A stretch of 36,123 nucleotides of DNA from CAZQIC01 sp964593555 (GCA_964593555.1 CAZQIC010000034.1:1-36123); one strand, 5' to 3'; shown: positions 24,801 through 32,637, numbered from the stretch's first letter. A program made the numbers and translations. The notes: a model not told the origin generated them from the sequence alone.

Positions 24801-25737
24801 GTGTCGAAGAAGCCTGAGATGTGATGCGCTTTCCGAACGGAGATCCGGCGTTTCCGATTGTGATGAAATAATATGCGGAATCGGAATATTGATTTACTTG
24901 ATGGTGATACTTTTGATCACTGCTATTGTAATTCCATTTGTGCGGCCCATCACCATAAAATAAAACATAATCATCGGCGTTAAAAATTCCGTCTGATTCT
25001 CCAACGACTTCTATGGCATTTTCCTGCAAGTCGTCATGTCTGAAAACGCTGTTGACATATGGAAGCATGGCTCCTCCGTTCCCGTATATTTTTAAGTTGC
25101 GAGGGTCAATTGTGCTAAGCTCAATTCCAAGATTTTGCAGAAAAGTATAATCTATTTTGTAAATACCGCTATTAACGATCCCAACTTTATACCATGTGCC
25201 TGTTGAAAGCACGGAGTTGGATGCATAGCCAGTGACTGCGGGAAATACTTCTTTTTTCCCAAATGAAGTTTCCGGGGCGTTAATATGTAATTCAAAATAA
25301 ACCAACTTTTGGTATTTTCCTGTGGAGTTGTTTTTTTTGATCGGAACAAATTTTATTTGCCCAAATATTTCACCTCTTGATGAAGCAGTGGAGGCCTCGA
25401 TAATTATTTGATCTTTAATAAATGAGTTGTCGCGAATTAAATTTTCTTCTTCTATGGAAAGGTCCTGAAAAGTTGTATTGACCAATGATACGTCTTTTGA
25501 TTCGAGCCCGGAGTTATTAAGTTTAATCTGCTTTTCGTAACAAGGCAGCCTGTCGTATTCAGGCGAATAATTTGCCCTTTTAAAATAAAGAAATTGAGAT
25601 GGCTTGTTTTCTATTAATCTGTCACTTTTAATCCCTTCCCAAGAGAGCGAATCTTTAATGGTAAAAACACCGGCAAAAGAGTAAAAATGGGAAGAACAGG
25701 CAAAAATTAGTATAAATTGGGTGAAATAGAGCTTCAT
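21847..25737 (-). CDS. porU: Type IX secretion system sortase PorU
   Basis: 1296 residues, in the PorU size range. A signal peptide (about 22 residues) is followed by a long N-terminal beta region. A gingipain-type C25 peptidase domain lies at about 550-935. Its catalytic dyad is visible: H810 in NYTGHGGE and C844 in TATCEFSRFD. The domain closes with FTMFGDPALRL. Residues about 1204-1296 form a C-terminal sorting-type domain (NYPNPFTTNTAF, GKLVKTI, GVYLYRLKI), which PorU retains. The enzyme sits on the cell surface, removes sorting domains from T9SS cargo and attaches cargo to lipopolysaccharide. It heads the minus-strand porU-porV-porV unit and diverges from porP/sprF. Confidence 0.95.
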   Translation of the reverse strand: MKLYFTQFILIFACSSHFYSFAGVFTIKDSLSWEGIKSDRLIENKPSQFLYFKRANYSPEYDRLPCYEKQIKLNNSGLESKDVSLVNTTFQDLSIEEENLIRDNSFIKDQIIIEASTASSRGEIFGQIKFVPIKKNNSTGKYQKLVYFELHINAPETSFGKKEVFPAVTGYASNSVLSTGTWYKVGIVNSGIYKIDYTFLQNLGIELSTIDPRNLKIYGNGGAMLPYVNSVFRHDDLQENAIEVVGESDGIFNADDYVLFYGDGPHKWNYNSSDQKYHHQVNQYSDSAYYFITIGNAGSPFGKRITSQASSTQTITHSSNTFDDFAYHENDASNLIKSGREWYGEKMDVLNSLSFSFSFPNLTTTSPAYIKADIAARYQPYVPNTFNVSTNGGNSNLSPGATNFSCYWCDVAVPAATSFTFTPSVNPIPVLLTKTSSSITGWLNYLEVNVRRQLNASGSGNQFLFRDMNTVGTGNICEFTLNNSNSNWRIWDITDIINIKQQATILNATDLKFILPTDTLKTFIAFNGSSYFTPAKGATVAAQNLHGIQQADMVIVSHPLFLTEANTIADLHRDDDGLSVTIVTPQEIYNEFSSGKQDVTAIRSFVKMLFDRNGGSGNLIPKYLLLFGDASYDHKKRFASNTNYIPAFQSANSTALTSSYVSDDFFGLLENSEGNLDAGGLVDIGIGRFPVKSKTEAQTVVNKILKYTSTGVSLGAQNGTCNNSGASNFGDWRNAVCFIGDDEEHNLHMDQSNQLADGLKANHHELNIDKIFLDAYVQQATPGGNRYPEVSEAIDKKMERGSLIINYTGHGGEIGLAHERIVEIPQINNWSNINKLPLMFTATCEFSRFDDPERTSAGELAFLNSNGGAIAMMTTVRLVYAQPNFNLNQNFYDYAFDTLPNGEMPRIGDLFRLTKVASGPDLNNRNFTMFGDPALRLAYPKHDIVTTSVSEDTLRALTTVTVTGYVQDKNGNKLTSYNGFLYPTIYDKAVTLTTLSNDGTGESPPYNFSLQKNVIYKGKASVTNGDFIFSFIIPKDLAGSSYGFGRISYYAENGYEDANGYKDSVIIGGAATNTTVDNTGPEVHVFLNDEKFVFGGITNESPQIYAKLKDDNGINTSGIGIGHDITAVIDANTSQQIVLNDYYESDLNNYKSGSLRYPLKDLSEGRHTLKVKGWDVYNNSSESYTEFVVAPNAQLALEHVLNYPNPFTTNTAFYFEHNRPCDNINVQVQIFTVSGKLVKTISKNVVCEGYRSNPLTWDGKDEFGEKIARGVYLYRLKIRSSDNNTAEQIEKLVVLN

Positions 25738-25789
25738 TTTACGTAATAAAGGATATAAAAGGGGATTGTTTTACATGAGCAAAACGACT

Positions 25790-25797
25790 CAAATCTA
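25790..25797 (-). promoter_or_regulatory. Candidate -7 element for porU
   Basis: The minus strand reads TAGATTTG, an exact TAnnTTTG match 52 nt upstream of the porU ATG. No clear TTG occurs 19-20 nt further upstream. Confidence 0.35.
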
Positions 25798-25836
25798 CAT
25801 AATATTGTGTAGAGATGTGTTTTTATTAGGCTCAGA

Positions 25837-25869
25837 TTGAAACAATTTCAAAAAAAAATCGTATAATTG
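25837..25869 (+). promoter_or_regulatory. Candidate promoter for porP/sprF
   Basis: TTG at 25837-25839 and TATAATTG at 25862-25869 (one mismatch to TAnnTTTG) are separated by 22 nt, with the ATG 39 nt downstream. It is divergent from the porU element in the 171-nt shared intergenic region. Confidence 0.35.
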
Positions 25870-25908
25870 TGATTCTATTGAGACCTGAAACTTTATCAAT
25901 ATATAAAA

Positions 25909-26871
25909 ATGATTAAACGCTATTTGTTTGTTTTGGTTGTTTTTTGTGCTGTGCTGCAAGAGTCGGCATATGCTCAAGATCCTGAGTTTACTCAGTTCTA
26001 TGCAAATCCATTATATTTGAATCCTGCTTTTGCCGGTACTGCAAGATGTCCGAGAGCGGTTCTTAATTATCGTAATCAATGGCCAAATATCTCAGGAACA
26101 TTCGTAACATACAGTGCGTCTTATGATCAACATGTTGATGCTCTTGCGGGAGGTTTGGGGATTTTAGTTACAAATGATAAAGCAGGTGAGGGAACACTAA
26201 CTACAACAAATGTTTCCGGAATTTATTCTTACCAATTAAATGTTACCCGTACGTTTTCTCTTAAAGCTGGATTTCAGGCAACTTATGCTCAGAAAAGAGT
26301 TGACTGGAGCAAGCTTACATTTGGTGATATGATTGATGCAAGAAGAGGATTTGTTTATCAAACAAATGAAGTTCCGGGCCCTGGGGCAAAAAGCAATATT
26401 GATATCTCTGCAGGGCTGCTTGGCTTCAGCAAAAAATATTTCTTCGGATTTGCAGTTAATCACATTACTGAGCCTGACGAAGGTTTGTTAGGTGGAAATG
26501 TTCCAAGTCCGCTGCCGATGAAGATAACAGGACATGCCGGAGCTCTTATCCCGCTTGACGGAAGAGGAGGAGATACTTATTTATCACCAAACATTTTGTA
26601 TCAACAACAACAGGATTTCAGACAGCTTAACCTAGGTCTTTATATTATGAAGGGGCCTATTGTTGGTGGATTTTGGTACCGTAATCAAGATGCTTTCATC
26701 GCTGTAATAGGCTTTCAGCAAGGCTTGTTCAAATTTGGTTATAGCTATGATGTTACTGTTTCTAAATTGAGTAACGTAACTGCAGGTTCTCATGAGGTTT
26801 CTTTCGCATTACAGTTTGAATGTAAGCCTAAAAAGAAAAAATTCAGGACAATAAGTTGTCCTTCTTTTTAG
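25909..26871 (+). CDS. PorP/SprF-family T9SS outer-membrane protein
   Basis: 320 residues. The N-terminus is diagnostic: after a signal peptide ending ESAYAQ comes DPEFTQFYANPLYLNPAFAGT, the family opening with its YxxNPLxxNPAFAG-like motif. The rest is a beta barrel (FGYSYDVTVSKLSN near the end) with a short basic, cysteine-containing tail (CKPKKKKFRTISCPSF). PorP is an outer-membrane T9SS component, and SprF-type paralogues serve individual secreted adhesins such as SprB. The neighbourhood (divergent from porU, upstream of gldJ) suggests a core role here, but paralogues are numerous in this phylum, so no gene symbol is assigned. Confidence 0.9.
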   Translation: MIKRYLFVLVVFCAVLQESAYAQDPEFTQFYANPLYLNPAFAGTARCPRAVLNYRNQWPNISGTFVTYSASYDQHVDALAGGLGILVTNDKAGEGTLTTTNVSGIYSYQLNVTRTFSLKAGFQATYAQKRVDWSKLTFGDMIDARRGFVYQTNEVPGPGAKSNIDISAGLLGFSKKYFFGFAVNHITEPDEGLLGGNVPSPLPMKITGHAGALIPLDGRGGDTYLSPNILYQQQQDFRQLNLGLYIMKGPIVGGFWYRNQDAFIAVIGFQQGLFKFGYSYDVTVSKLSNVTAGSHEVSFALQFECKPKKKKFRTISCPSF

Positions 26872-26896
26872 TTATAAGTAATTATTGTTCCCGCTT

Positions 26897-26932
26897 AGGG
26901 AAAATGGATTAGTTTCCCTGCTTTTTTGCAGG
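26897..26932 (+). promoter_or_regulatory. Overlapping alternative hairpins between porP/sprF and gldJ
   Basis: AGGGAAA (26897-26903) can pair with TTTCCCT (26913-26919), followed two bases later by six T, a weak terminator shape. CCTGC (26917-26921) can instead pair with GCAGG (26928-26932). The two hairpins share bases and exclude one another, as in attenuators. Confidence 0.45.
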
Positions 26933-26962
26933 TTTGATTTTAGAGACCAAAACCTATATACA

Positions 26963-28477
26963 ATGAAAAGAACATTCGCAAGGTTATTAGCAGTTGCTAC
27001 AGCAGCGGTTCTTATTACATCGTGTGCTAAAGAAAGATCTCCTGTAACAGGATGGTCTTACAACGACCCAAAGAACGGTGGATTTGAAGTTGTTCCTTAT
27101 GAAGAACAAGAAACAGGCCCTGGTCTGGTTCTTATCGAAGGTGGAACATTTACGATGGGACGTGTTGAACAAGACGTAATGTACGATTGGTATTCTATCC
27201 CAAGAAGAGTAACTGTTTCTTCTTTCTATATGGATGAAACGGAAGTAAGGAACCTCGACTATCTTGAATATCTTCACTGGACAGGAAGAGTTTTTGGCGC
27301 GAACTTCCCTGAAGTAACTAACAGAGCTTTGCCTGATACATTGGTTTGGAGATCTAAACTTGCTTTTAATGAACCTTACGTTGATTATTATTTGAGACAC
27401 CCTGCTTATAGGGATTACCCAGTAGTTGGCGTTAATTGGTTACAAGCTAATGATTTTTGTGCTTGGCGTACAGACCGGGTCAATGAATTCATTCTTATAA
27501 GAGAAGGTATCCTGGATCATACTCCAACTCCTTCTGATGCGGATTATTTTAACACCGATCAATATCTTGCCGGTAAATGGACCGGACAGGTTAAATCTCC
27601 GCTTCCTTCTTTCGATCCGAATGTTCCAACTCGTAACGTTCGTATGGAGGATGGAATTTTCCTTCCAAAGTACCGCCTTCCCACAGAAGCTGAATGGGAA
27701 TTTGCATGTTATGGTTTGATTGGAAATACAATTGGTGAACGTATCACTGACAGAAGACTTTATCCTTGGAATGGTCACGGAGTAAGGAACCCTGATGAGG
27801 ATTACTTAGGGCAAATGATGGCGAACTTCAAGCGTAGCAATGGTGATAATATGGGTGCTGCAGGTTATTTGAATGATAATGCTGATATCACTTCTCCTGT
27901 GTATTCATATTGGCCAAATGATTATGGTTTGTATAATATGGCAGGTAACGTAAGTGAGTGGGTGATGGATGTGTATAGACCATTGTCTCCTGAGGATAAA
28001 GATGATTTTAGGCCTTTCAGAGGAAGTGTATTTAAAACACAGGTTAAAGATGAGGATGGTATTGTTATCAATACTGACTCTGTGATCTATGACAAGGATA
28101 GCAACATAGTAAATATTCCGGGTATGGTTAAGACCAGAGATGTTTCTATGGCATATAACGATGATAACCTTGACGAAAGAAGAAACTATAAAAAAGCTGA
28201 TAACATAAGCTATCTTGATGGTGATATTAATTCAAGTGTTTATTTTGCTGAGGGTGAAGAAGCCGCAACTCGTGGAAACAAATTGATGTATGAGTATAGT
28301 CTTACAACAATGATCGACGATAAGGCTCACGTATACAAGGGTGCTTCATGGAATGACCGGGCATATTATATAAACCCGGGAACCAGGAGATTCTTGGATC
28401 AAAGGCAGTCAACACCTTATTTGGGTTTTAGATGTGCTATGACACGTGTGGGCAGCCCTGTTGGATTAGGTAGATAA
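26963..28477 (+). CDS. gldJ: GldJ gliding motility / T9SS lipoprotein
   Basis: 504 residues from the ATG at 26963. A longer frame from a TTG at 26885 would put 26 hydrophilic residues ahead of the signal and run through the hairpin region, so it is rejected. The signal ends LITSC with lipidated Cys21. The rest is a formylglycine-generating-enzyme/sulfatase-modifying-factor fold: GGTFTMGRVEQD, VNWLQANDFCAWRT, YRLPTEAEWEFAC, MAGNVSEWVMDVYRP and the closing YLGFRCAM. GldJ and GldK share this fold but are structural T9SS components. The resemblance to GldJ is strongest, and murF downstream fits the arrangement I recall from other gliding Bacteroidota. It is needed for gliding and for stability of the motor complex. 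Confidence 0.9.
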   Translation: MKRTFARLLAVATAAVLITSCAKERSPVTGWSYNDPKNGGFEVVPYEEQETGPGLVLIEGGTFTMGRVEQDVMYDWYSIPRRVTVSSFYMDETEVRNLDYLEYLHWTGRVFGANFPEVTNRALPDTLVWRSKLAFNEPYVDYYLRHPAYRDYPVVGVNWLQANDFCAWRTDRVNEFILIREGILDHTPTPSDADYFNTDQYLAGKWTGQVKSPLPSFDPNVPTRNVRMEDGIFLPKYRLPTEAEWEFACYGLIGNTIGERITDRRLYPWNGHGVRNPDEDYLGQMMANFKRSNGDNMGAAGYLNDNADITSPVYSYWPNDYGLYNMAGNVSEWVMDVYRPLSPEDKDDFRPFRGSVFKTQVKDEDGIVINTDSVIYDKDSNIVNIPGMVKTRDVSMAYNDDNLDERRNYKKADNISYLDGDINSSVYFAEGEEAATRGNKLMYEYSLTTMIDDKAHVYKGASWNDRAYYINPGTRRFLDQRQSTPYLGFRCAMTRVGSPVGLGR

Positions 28478-28496
28478 AAAGCTGAACAATATATAT

Positions 28497-28532
28497 AAGC
28501 GCCAGACAATAAAAGTCTGGCGCTTTTTTTTT
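28497..28532 (+). terminator. Strong rho-independent terminator after gldJ
   Basis: AAGCGCCAGAC (28497-28507), loop AATAAAA, GTCTGGCGCTT (28515-28525) form a perfect 11-bp stem, with a run of nine T at 28524-28532. It ends the porP/sprF-gldJ unit and separates it from murF. Confidence 0.95.
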
Positions 28533-28608
28533 GACAAATTTCTTATACAGTTGACAAGTGTGGTTGAAAAAAAACAGTTGAAGCGTTCAATAGTGAAGCG
28601 TATCGGAA

Positions 28609-28616
28609 TATATTTG
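28609..28616 (+). promoter_or_regulatory. Candidate -7 element for murF
   Basis: TATATTTG matches TAnnTTTG exactly, 18 nt before the ATG at 28634. The -33 region (GTTCA at 28585-28589) is weak. The strong terminator upstream means murF needs its own promoter. Confidence 0.45.
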
Positions 28617-28633
28617 TCTCAGATAATATTTTT

Positions 28634-29923
28634 ATGAATTATACATCCATAGAATCACTTTACAAGATCTTTTGTAAGAACAGGATAATAACTACCGATA
28701 CGCGTTCAATAACTTCCGGATCAATTTTTTTCGCTCTTAAAGGAGATAAATTCAATGGCAACGAATTTGCTGAACAGGCGATTGAGAAAGGGGCTTCTCA
28801 TGTGGTTATTGATGAAGAGAAATATAATAAGGGCGAAAAGTATTTATTAGTAAAAGATGTTTTAATTGCATTGCAGCAATTGGCAAAATACCATAGGCAG
28901 CAATTAAAAATACCAGTACTTGGAATTACGGGTAGTAATGGTAAAACCACTTCCAAAGAATTGATAAGCGCTGTGCTCTCAAAAAAATATAATACCTACG
29001 CAACAAAAGGAAATTTAAACAATCACATTGGGGTTCCCTTAACTTTGCTCTCAATAAGGCCGGAGCATGAGTTTGCTGTTGTAGAAATGGGCGCAAATCA
29101 TGTCGGCGAAATTGCGATGCTATGTGATCTGGCGCTTCCTGATCATGGGCTTATTACAAATATTGGAAGGGCGCACTTGGAAGGTTTTGGAGGGCCCAAA
29201 GGTGTGATAAAGGCTAAGAATGAGTTGTACCAATTCATTGGGTTTGCTAAGGGCAAACTATTTGTAAATGCGGATAATGAATTGCTGATGAATTTATCCC
29301 GATCAATTAATAAAATTACTTATGGTACATCTAGCGCGGATTATTGTGGAGAAGTAGCTGATATAAATCCATTCGTTGAATTAAAAACTCAAAGCGTTTC
29401 TGCGATCAAAACACATTTGGTGGGAAAATATAATTTCGAAAATATTTTAGCGGCGGCCTGTATTGGAAATTATTTTGGTGTGGATGCTGATAAAATAAAA
29501 GAGGCATTAGAAAATTATGTTCCATCCAACAATCGTTCAGAAGTAATAAAAAAGGGAAGCAATGTTATTTTGTTAGATGCTTACAATGCGAATCCAACAA
29601 GTATGAAAGCCGCAATAGAGAATATTTATGAAATGAAAGCCCATCATAAAATGTTGATCCTTGGCGACATGGCGGAGTTGGGTGAGGAAAGTGTGGCAGA
29701 GCACAAAAAAATAGTAGAGTTGGCGGAACAAAAAGAGTTTGAAAATATTTGTTTTGTCGGCGACAGGTTTAAGTCTGCAGCTGCAGGTACGCAATATGTA
29801 GTTACTTCTAATGCAATGGAAGCTGTTGAATGGTTAAAGAATAACCTACCTGCAGATACGACAATACTTATAAAAGGTTCGAGAGAAAAAAAGCTGGAGC
29901 AATTGCTCGTTGCTTTTGATTAA
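28634..29923 (+). CDS. murF: UDP-N-acetylmuramoyl-tripeptide--D-alanyl-D-alanine ligase
   Basis: 429 residues. The Mur ligase P-loop GITGSNGKTTSKE (from residue 97), then ATKGNLNNHIGVPLTLL, VVEMGANHVGEI and the C-terminal LDAYNANPTSMKAAI with ILGDMAELG are characteristic of MurF rather than MurC, D or E. The short N-terminal domain with DTRSITSGSIFFALKGDKFNGNEFA binds the UDP moiety. It adds D-Ala-D-Ala to the UDP-MurNAc tripeptide, the last cytoplasmic precursor step of peptidoglycan synthesis. It is separated from gldJ by a terminator and convergent with the acyl-CoA dehydrogenase gene. Confidence 0.96.
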   Translation: MNYTSIESLYKIFCKNRIITTDTRSITSGSIFFALKGDKFNGNEFAEQAIEKGASHVVIDEEKYNKGEKYLLVKDVLIALQQLAKYHRQQLKIPVLGITGSNGKTTSKELISAVLSKKYNTYATKGNLNNHIGVPLTLLSIRPEHEFAVVEMGANHVGEIAMLCDLALPDHGLITNIGRAHLEGFGGPKGVIKAKNELYQFIGFAKGKLFVNADNELLMNLSRSINKITYGTSSADYCGEVADINPFVELKTQSVSAIKTHLVGKYNFENILAAACIGNYFGVDADKIKEALENYVPSNNRSEVIKKGSNVILLDAYNANPTSMKAAIENIYEMKAHHKMLILGDMAELGEESVAEHKKIVELAEQKEFENICFVGDRFKSAAAGTQYVVTSNAMEAVEWLKNNLPADTTILIKGSREKKLEQLLVAFD

Positions 29924-29945
29924 ACATTTTTGCAGTAAGAACTCG

Positions 29946-29989
29946 GCTTTCGAAAGCAACTTTAAGGTGCAGAATAATTAAAGCTGCAC
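29946..29989. other. Convergent intergenic hairpins between murF and the acyl-CoA dehydrogenase
   Basis: GCTTTCGAAAGC (29946-29957) is a perfect 12-nt palindrome, and GTGCAG/CTGCAC (29967-29972 with 29984-29989) forms a second stem. Between converging genes they may serve as bidirectional termination or mRNA 3' protection. Neither has a clear T-run. Confidence 0.45.
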
Positions 29990-30010
29990 ATCTCGTCCGC
30001 TTCAGGCGAA

Positions 30011-31150
30011 CTAAGCCAATACGGCTCTTGAAATAACTATCTTTTGTACTTCAGTTGTGCCTTCATAGATCTGCGTGATCTTTGCATCACGCATTAAACG
30101 CTCTACATGGTATTCTTTTACATAACCGTAACCACCATGTATCTGAACGGCCTCTGTTGCAACATCATTTGCCACTTTAGATGCGAATACTTTTGCCATT
30201 GCACTTGCAGTGCCATAATCCATGTGTTTATCCTTCATCCATGCGGCTTTTAGGCATAACAGGCGAGCAGCTTCAATTTCTGTTGCCATATCTGCAAGTT
30301 TAAATTGTATGATCTGGTGTTGTGAAATAGTTTTACCAAAAGCTTTTCTTTCTTTAGAATAAGCAAGAGCCAGTTCATATGCGCCAGATGCAATGCCAAG
30401 GGCCTGAGAAGCAATGCCTATGCGGCCTCCCGCGAGTGTCTTCATTGCGAATTTAAAACCAAAACCTTCTTCACCGATACGATTTGCTTTAGGAACTTTA
30501 ACATCCGTAAACATCAATGAATGTGTATCTGAACCTCTTATGCCTAATTTATTTTCTTTCGGGCCGATCTGGAAGCCGGGCATTTCTTTTTCCATGATCA
30601 AACAATTAATTCCTTTATGTCCTTTGTCAATGTCTGTTTGCGCCATTACTAAATACACTGATGCGCTGCTGCCATTGGTAATCCAGTTTTTTGTGCCATT
30701 CACCAGGTAGTGATCTCCTTTATCAATAGCGGTTGTGCGCTGTGATGTTGCATCCGATCCTGCTTCAGGTTCCGATAAACAAAACGCACCTATTATTTCG
30801 CCTTTGGCTAATGGAATAAGATATTTTTGTTTTTGTTCTTCATTTCCAAAATTCTCAATACCCCAGCATACCAACGAATTATTAACTGACATTACAACCG
30901 AAGCTGATGCATCAACCTTTGATATTTCCTCCATCGCCAATACGTAAGATATGGTATCCATGCCCCCTCCGCCGTATTTAGGGCTTACCATCATGCCTAA
31001 AAAACCAAGTTTTCCCAATTGCTTCATTTCTTCTGCAGGAAATTTTTGCTTTTCATCTCTTTCAATCACACCCGGCTTTAATACATCATTTGCAAAATTT
31101 CTTGCGGCTTTCTGTATCATTAAATGCTCCTCGCTCAGTTCAAAAAACAT
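30011..31150 (-). CDS. Acyl-CoA dehydrogenase
   Basis: 379 residues, the normal length for short- and medium-chain acyl-CoA dehydrogenases. FAD- and substrate-binding signatures are intact: CLSEPEAGSDATS, NGTKNWITNGS, GFKFAMKTLAGGRIGIASQA, and QIHGGYGYVKEYHVERLMRD. The catalytic base is E363 in QIYEGTTEVQ, the position used by butyryl-CoA-type enzymes. It introduces the alpha-beta double bond in fatty acid or branched-chain acyl-CoA breakdown and passes electrons to ETF. Chain-length preference cannot be read from sequence here. The gene stands alone on the minus strand. Confidence 0.94.
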   Translation of the reverse strand: MFFELSEEHLMIQKAARNFANDVLKPGVIERDEKQKFPAEEMKQLGKLGFLGMMVSPKYGGGGMDTISYVLAMEEISKVDASASVVMSVNNSLVCWGIENFGNEEQKQKYLIPLAKGEIIGAFCLSEPEAGSDATSQRTTAIDKGDHYLVNGTKNWITNGSSASVYLVMAQTDIDKGHKGINCLIMEKEMPGFQIGPKENKLGIRGSDTHSLMFTDVKVPKANRIGEEGFGFKFAMKTLAGGRIGIASQALGIASGAYELALAYSKERKAFGKTISQHQIIQFKLADMATEIEAARLLCLKAAWMKDKHMDYGTASAMAKVFASKVANDVATEAVQIHGGYGYVKEYHVERLMRDAKITQIYEGTTEVQKIVISRAVLA

Positions 31151-31253
31151 GGGATTATATTATTAAAGTTTGAAGGGTAAAAGTAAATTTTAAACCCAAC
31201 TTATGCAATAAAAAAATTAGGTCATGATCTGGTTTTTAAAGTGTAAAATTGAC

Positions 31254-31261
31254 TAATCTTG
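31254..31261 (+). promoter_or_regulatory. Possible -7 element for anmK
   Basis: TAATCTTG differs from TAnnTTTG by one base. TTTT at 31233-31236 is at -33-like distance (17 nt). The ATG follows at 31275. Confidence 0.25.
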
Positions 31262-31274
31262 TTTGTTGGAAATT

Positions 31275-32339
31275 ATGGATAAATACAATGTCATTGGTGT
31301 AATGTCTGGCACTTCACTGGATGGGCTTGATATAGCTTTTTGCAGGTTTTATAAGGAGAAAAGCAAGTGGAGGTTTAAAATTAAAAAGGCTGAAACGATA
31401 CCATATTCCAGAGATACGATGAGTTTTTTAAAAGGCCTGGAATCCGCTACTGCTTTGGATCTGGCGTCAGCCAATATGGATTATGGAAAATTTATCGGTG
31501 AAAAAGTAAAAACATTCGTTAAAAAAAATAAAATAAAGTCGTCCCTGGTTTCATCGCACGGACATACGCTGTTTCATCAACCCTCAAAGGGATATACTTT
31601 TCAATTGGGTTCCGGTGCTTCTATTGCTGCTGAATGTGGTTTGCCTGTCGCTTGTGATTTCAGAACTATGGATGTTGCAATGGGAGGGCAGGGCGCTCCC
31701 CTTGTTCCAATTGGTGATCAGCTTCTTTTTAGTGAATATGATTTTTGTCTTAACCTGGGCGGCTTTGCAAATATATCTTTTGAGAAAGGAAAAAAAAGAA
31801 TTGCTTTTGATATTTGTCCAGTAAACATTGTGCTTAATTTTTATGCTGAAAAGATGGGAAAGAATTTTGATAACAAAGGACACATGGCAAGATCGGGCAA
31901 CGTAAATGCTGAATTATTGAATGAACTTAATGAATTGAAGTTTTATAAAACAAAACACGGTAAGCCTTCATCACTAGGTAAAGAATGGGTAGTTAAATTT
32001 GTATATCCTTTGCTTGATAAGTATAAATTATCTGTTGAGGATTCCCTACGTACATTTACTGAGCATGCTGCTAAACAAATAGCATCTTGTGTGAATAATA
32101 AAAGATCTTCTAAAATGTTGGTTACGGGTGGCGGCGCGTACAATGTGTTTTTAATGGAACGATTAAAAGCATTTTCTGTAAATGAATTTGTGCTTCCTGC
32201 CGATGTAATAATAAATTTTAAGGAAGCATTGATATTTGCCTTTCTGGGTGTGTTAAGGGTGAGGGGCGAAAATAATTCGCTTAAGAGTGTCACCGGTTCA
32301 AAAAAAGATAATATCGGCGGATGTATCTATGTTGTATAA
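31275..32339 (+). CDS. anmK: Anhydro-N-acetylmuramic acid kinase
   Basis: 354 residues from ATG 31275. Two TTG codons just upstream extend the frame by four residues, but the ATG places the family start GVMSGTSLDGLD at residues 8-19 as usual. Other family marks are SSHGHTLFHQP, CDFRTMDVAMGGQGAPLVP, LNLGGFANIS and LVTGGGAYN (nucleotide-binding fold of the ASKHA type). The enzyme opens and phosphorylates 1,6-anhydro-MurNAc released during peptidoglycan turnover, yielding MurNAc-6-P. A strong bidirectional terminator follows immediately. Confidence 0.94.
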   Translation: MDKYNVIGVMSGTSLDGLDIAFCRFYKEKSKWRFKIKKAETIPYSRDTMSFLKGLESATALDLASANMDYGKFIGEKVKTFVKKNKIKSSLVSSHGHTLFHQPSKGYTFQLGSGASIAAECGLPVACDFRTMDVAMGGQGAPLVPIGDQLLFSEYDFCLNLGGFANISFEKGKKRIAFDICPVNIVLNFYAEKMGKNFDNKGHMARSGNVNAELLNELNELKFYKTKHGKPSSLGKEWVVKFVYPLLDKYKLSVEDSLRTFTEHAAKQIASCVNNKRSSKMLVTGGGAYNVFLMERLKAFSVNEFVLPADVIINFKEALIFAFLGVLRVRGENNSLKSVTGSKKDNIGGCIYVV

Positions 32340-32340
32340 A

Positions 32341-32375
32341 AAAGCCCGCTCCTGAAATTTCAGAAGCGGGCTTTT
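32341..32375. terminator. Bidirectional terminator between anmK and the lysine-rich gene
   Basis: AAAGCCCGCT (32341-32350) pairs with AGCGGGCTTT (32365-32374), with further inner pairing CTGAAA/TTTCAG. A-runs precede and T-runs follow, so it works in both directions for the convergent genes. Confidence 0.93.
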
Positions 32376-32388
32376 ATTAAATGGGAAA

Positions 32389-32637
32389 TTAAAAATTATC
32401 CTCTTCAAAGAAAGTCTCTTCTTCCTCTTCATCATCGTCATTAGCAATATTAAAATCTTCTAACTTAATATTGTCCTCTGACATCAGGTCAAAATCCTCA
32501 TCTTCCTCACCACCAGATTTTTTGGGACCTTTTTTTGCCTTAACAGCCTTGCCGGCTTTGGCAGCTTTTGGAGCAGCAGCTTTCTTAGCAGCTGGCTTCT
32601 TCTTCGGATCGCTTTTTGATTTTGAAGCTTTTTTCAT
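32389..32637 (-). CDS. Small protein with histone-H1-like basic half and acidic C-terminal half
   Basis: 82 residues of extreme composition. The first half (about 1-42) is almost entirely Lys, Ala, Pro and Gly (KKKPAAKKAAAPKAAKAGKA), like eukaryotic H1 tails and bacterial histone-like Lys-rich proteins. The second half (about 44-82) is strongly acidic (GGEEDEDFD, NDDDEEEEETFFEEDNF). It is expected to be disordered, with two oppositely charged blocks. A role in nucleic-acid or ribosome binding tuned by the acidic tail is plausible but unproven. It is a single gene, convergent with anmK across a strong terminator. Low complexity calls for some caution, but the clean frame with ATG, stop and terminator supports a real gene. 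Confidence 0.75.
   Translation of the reverse strand: MKKASKSKSDPKKKPAAKKAAAPKAAKAGKAVKAKKGPKKSGGEEDEDFDLMSEDNIKLEDFNIANDDDEEEEETFFEEDNF

Noticed and set aside
26885..26962. Upstream TTG extension of gldJ
   Set aside because: It would put a hydrophilic stretch before the lipoprotein signal and run through the hairpin region. The ATG at 26963 gives a normal signal peptide with Cys21.
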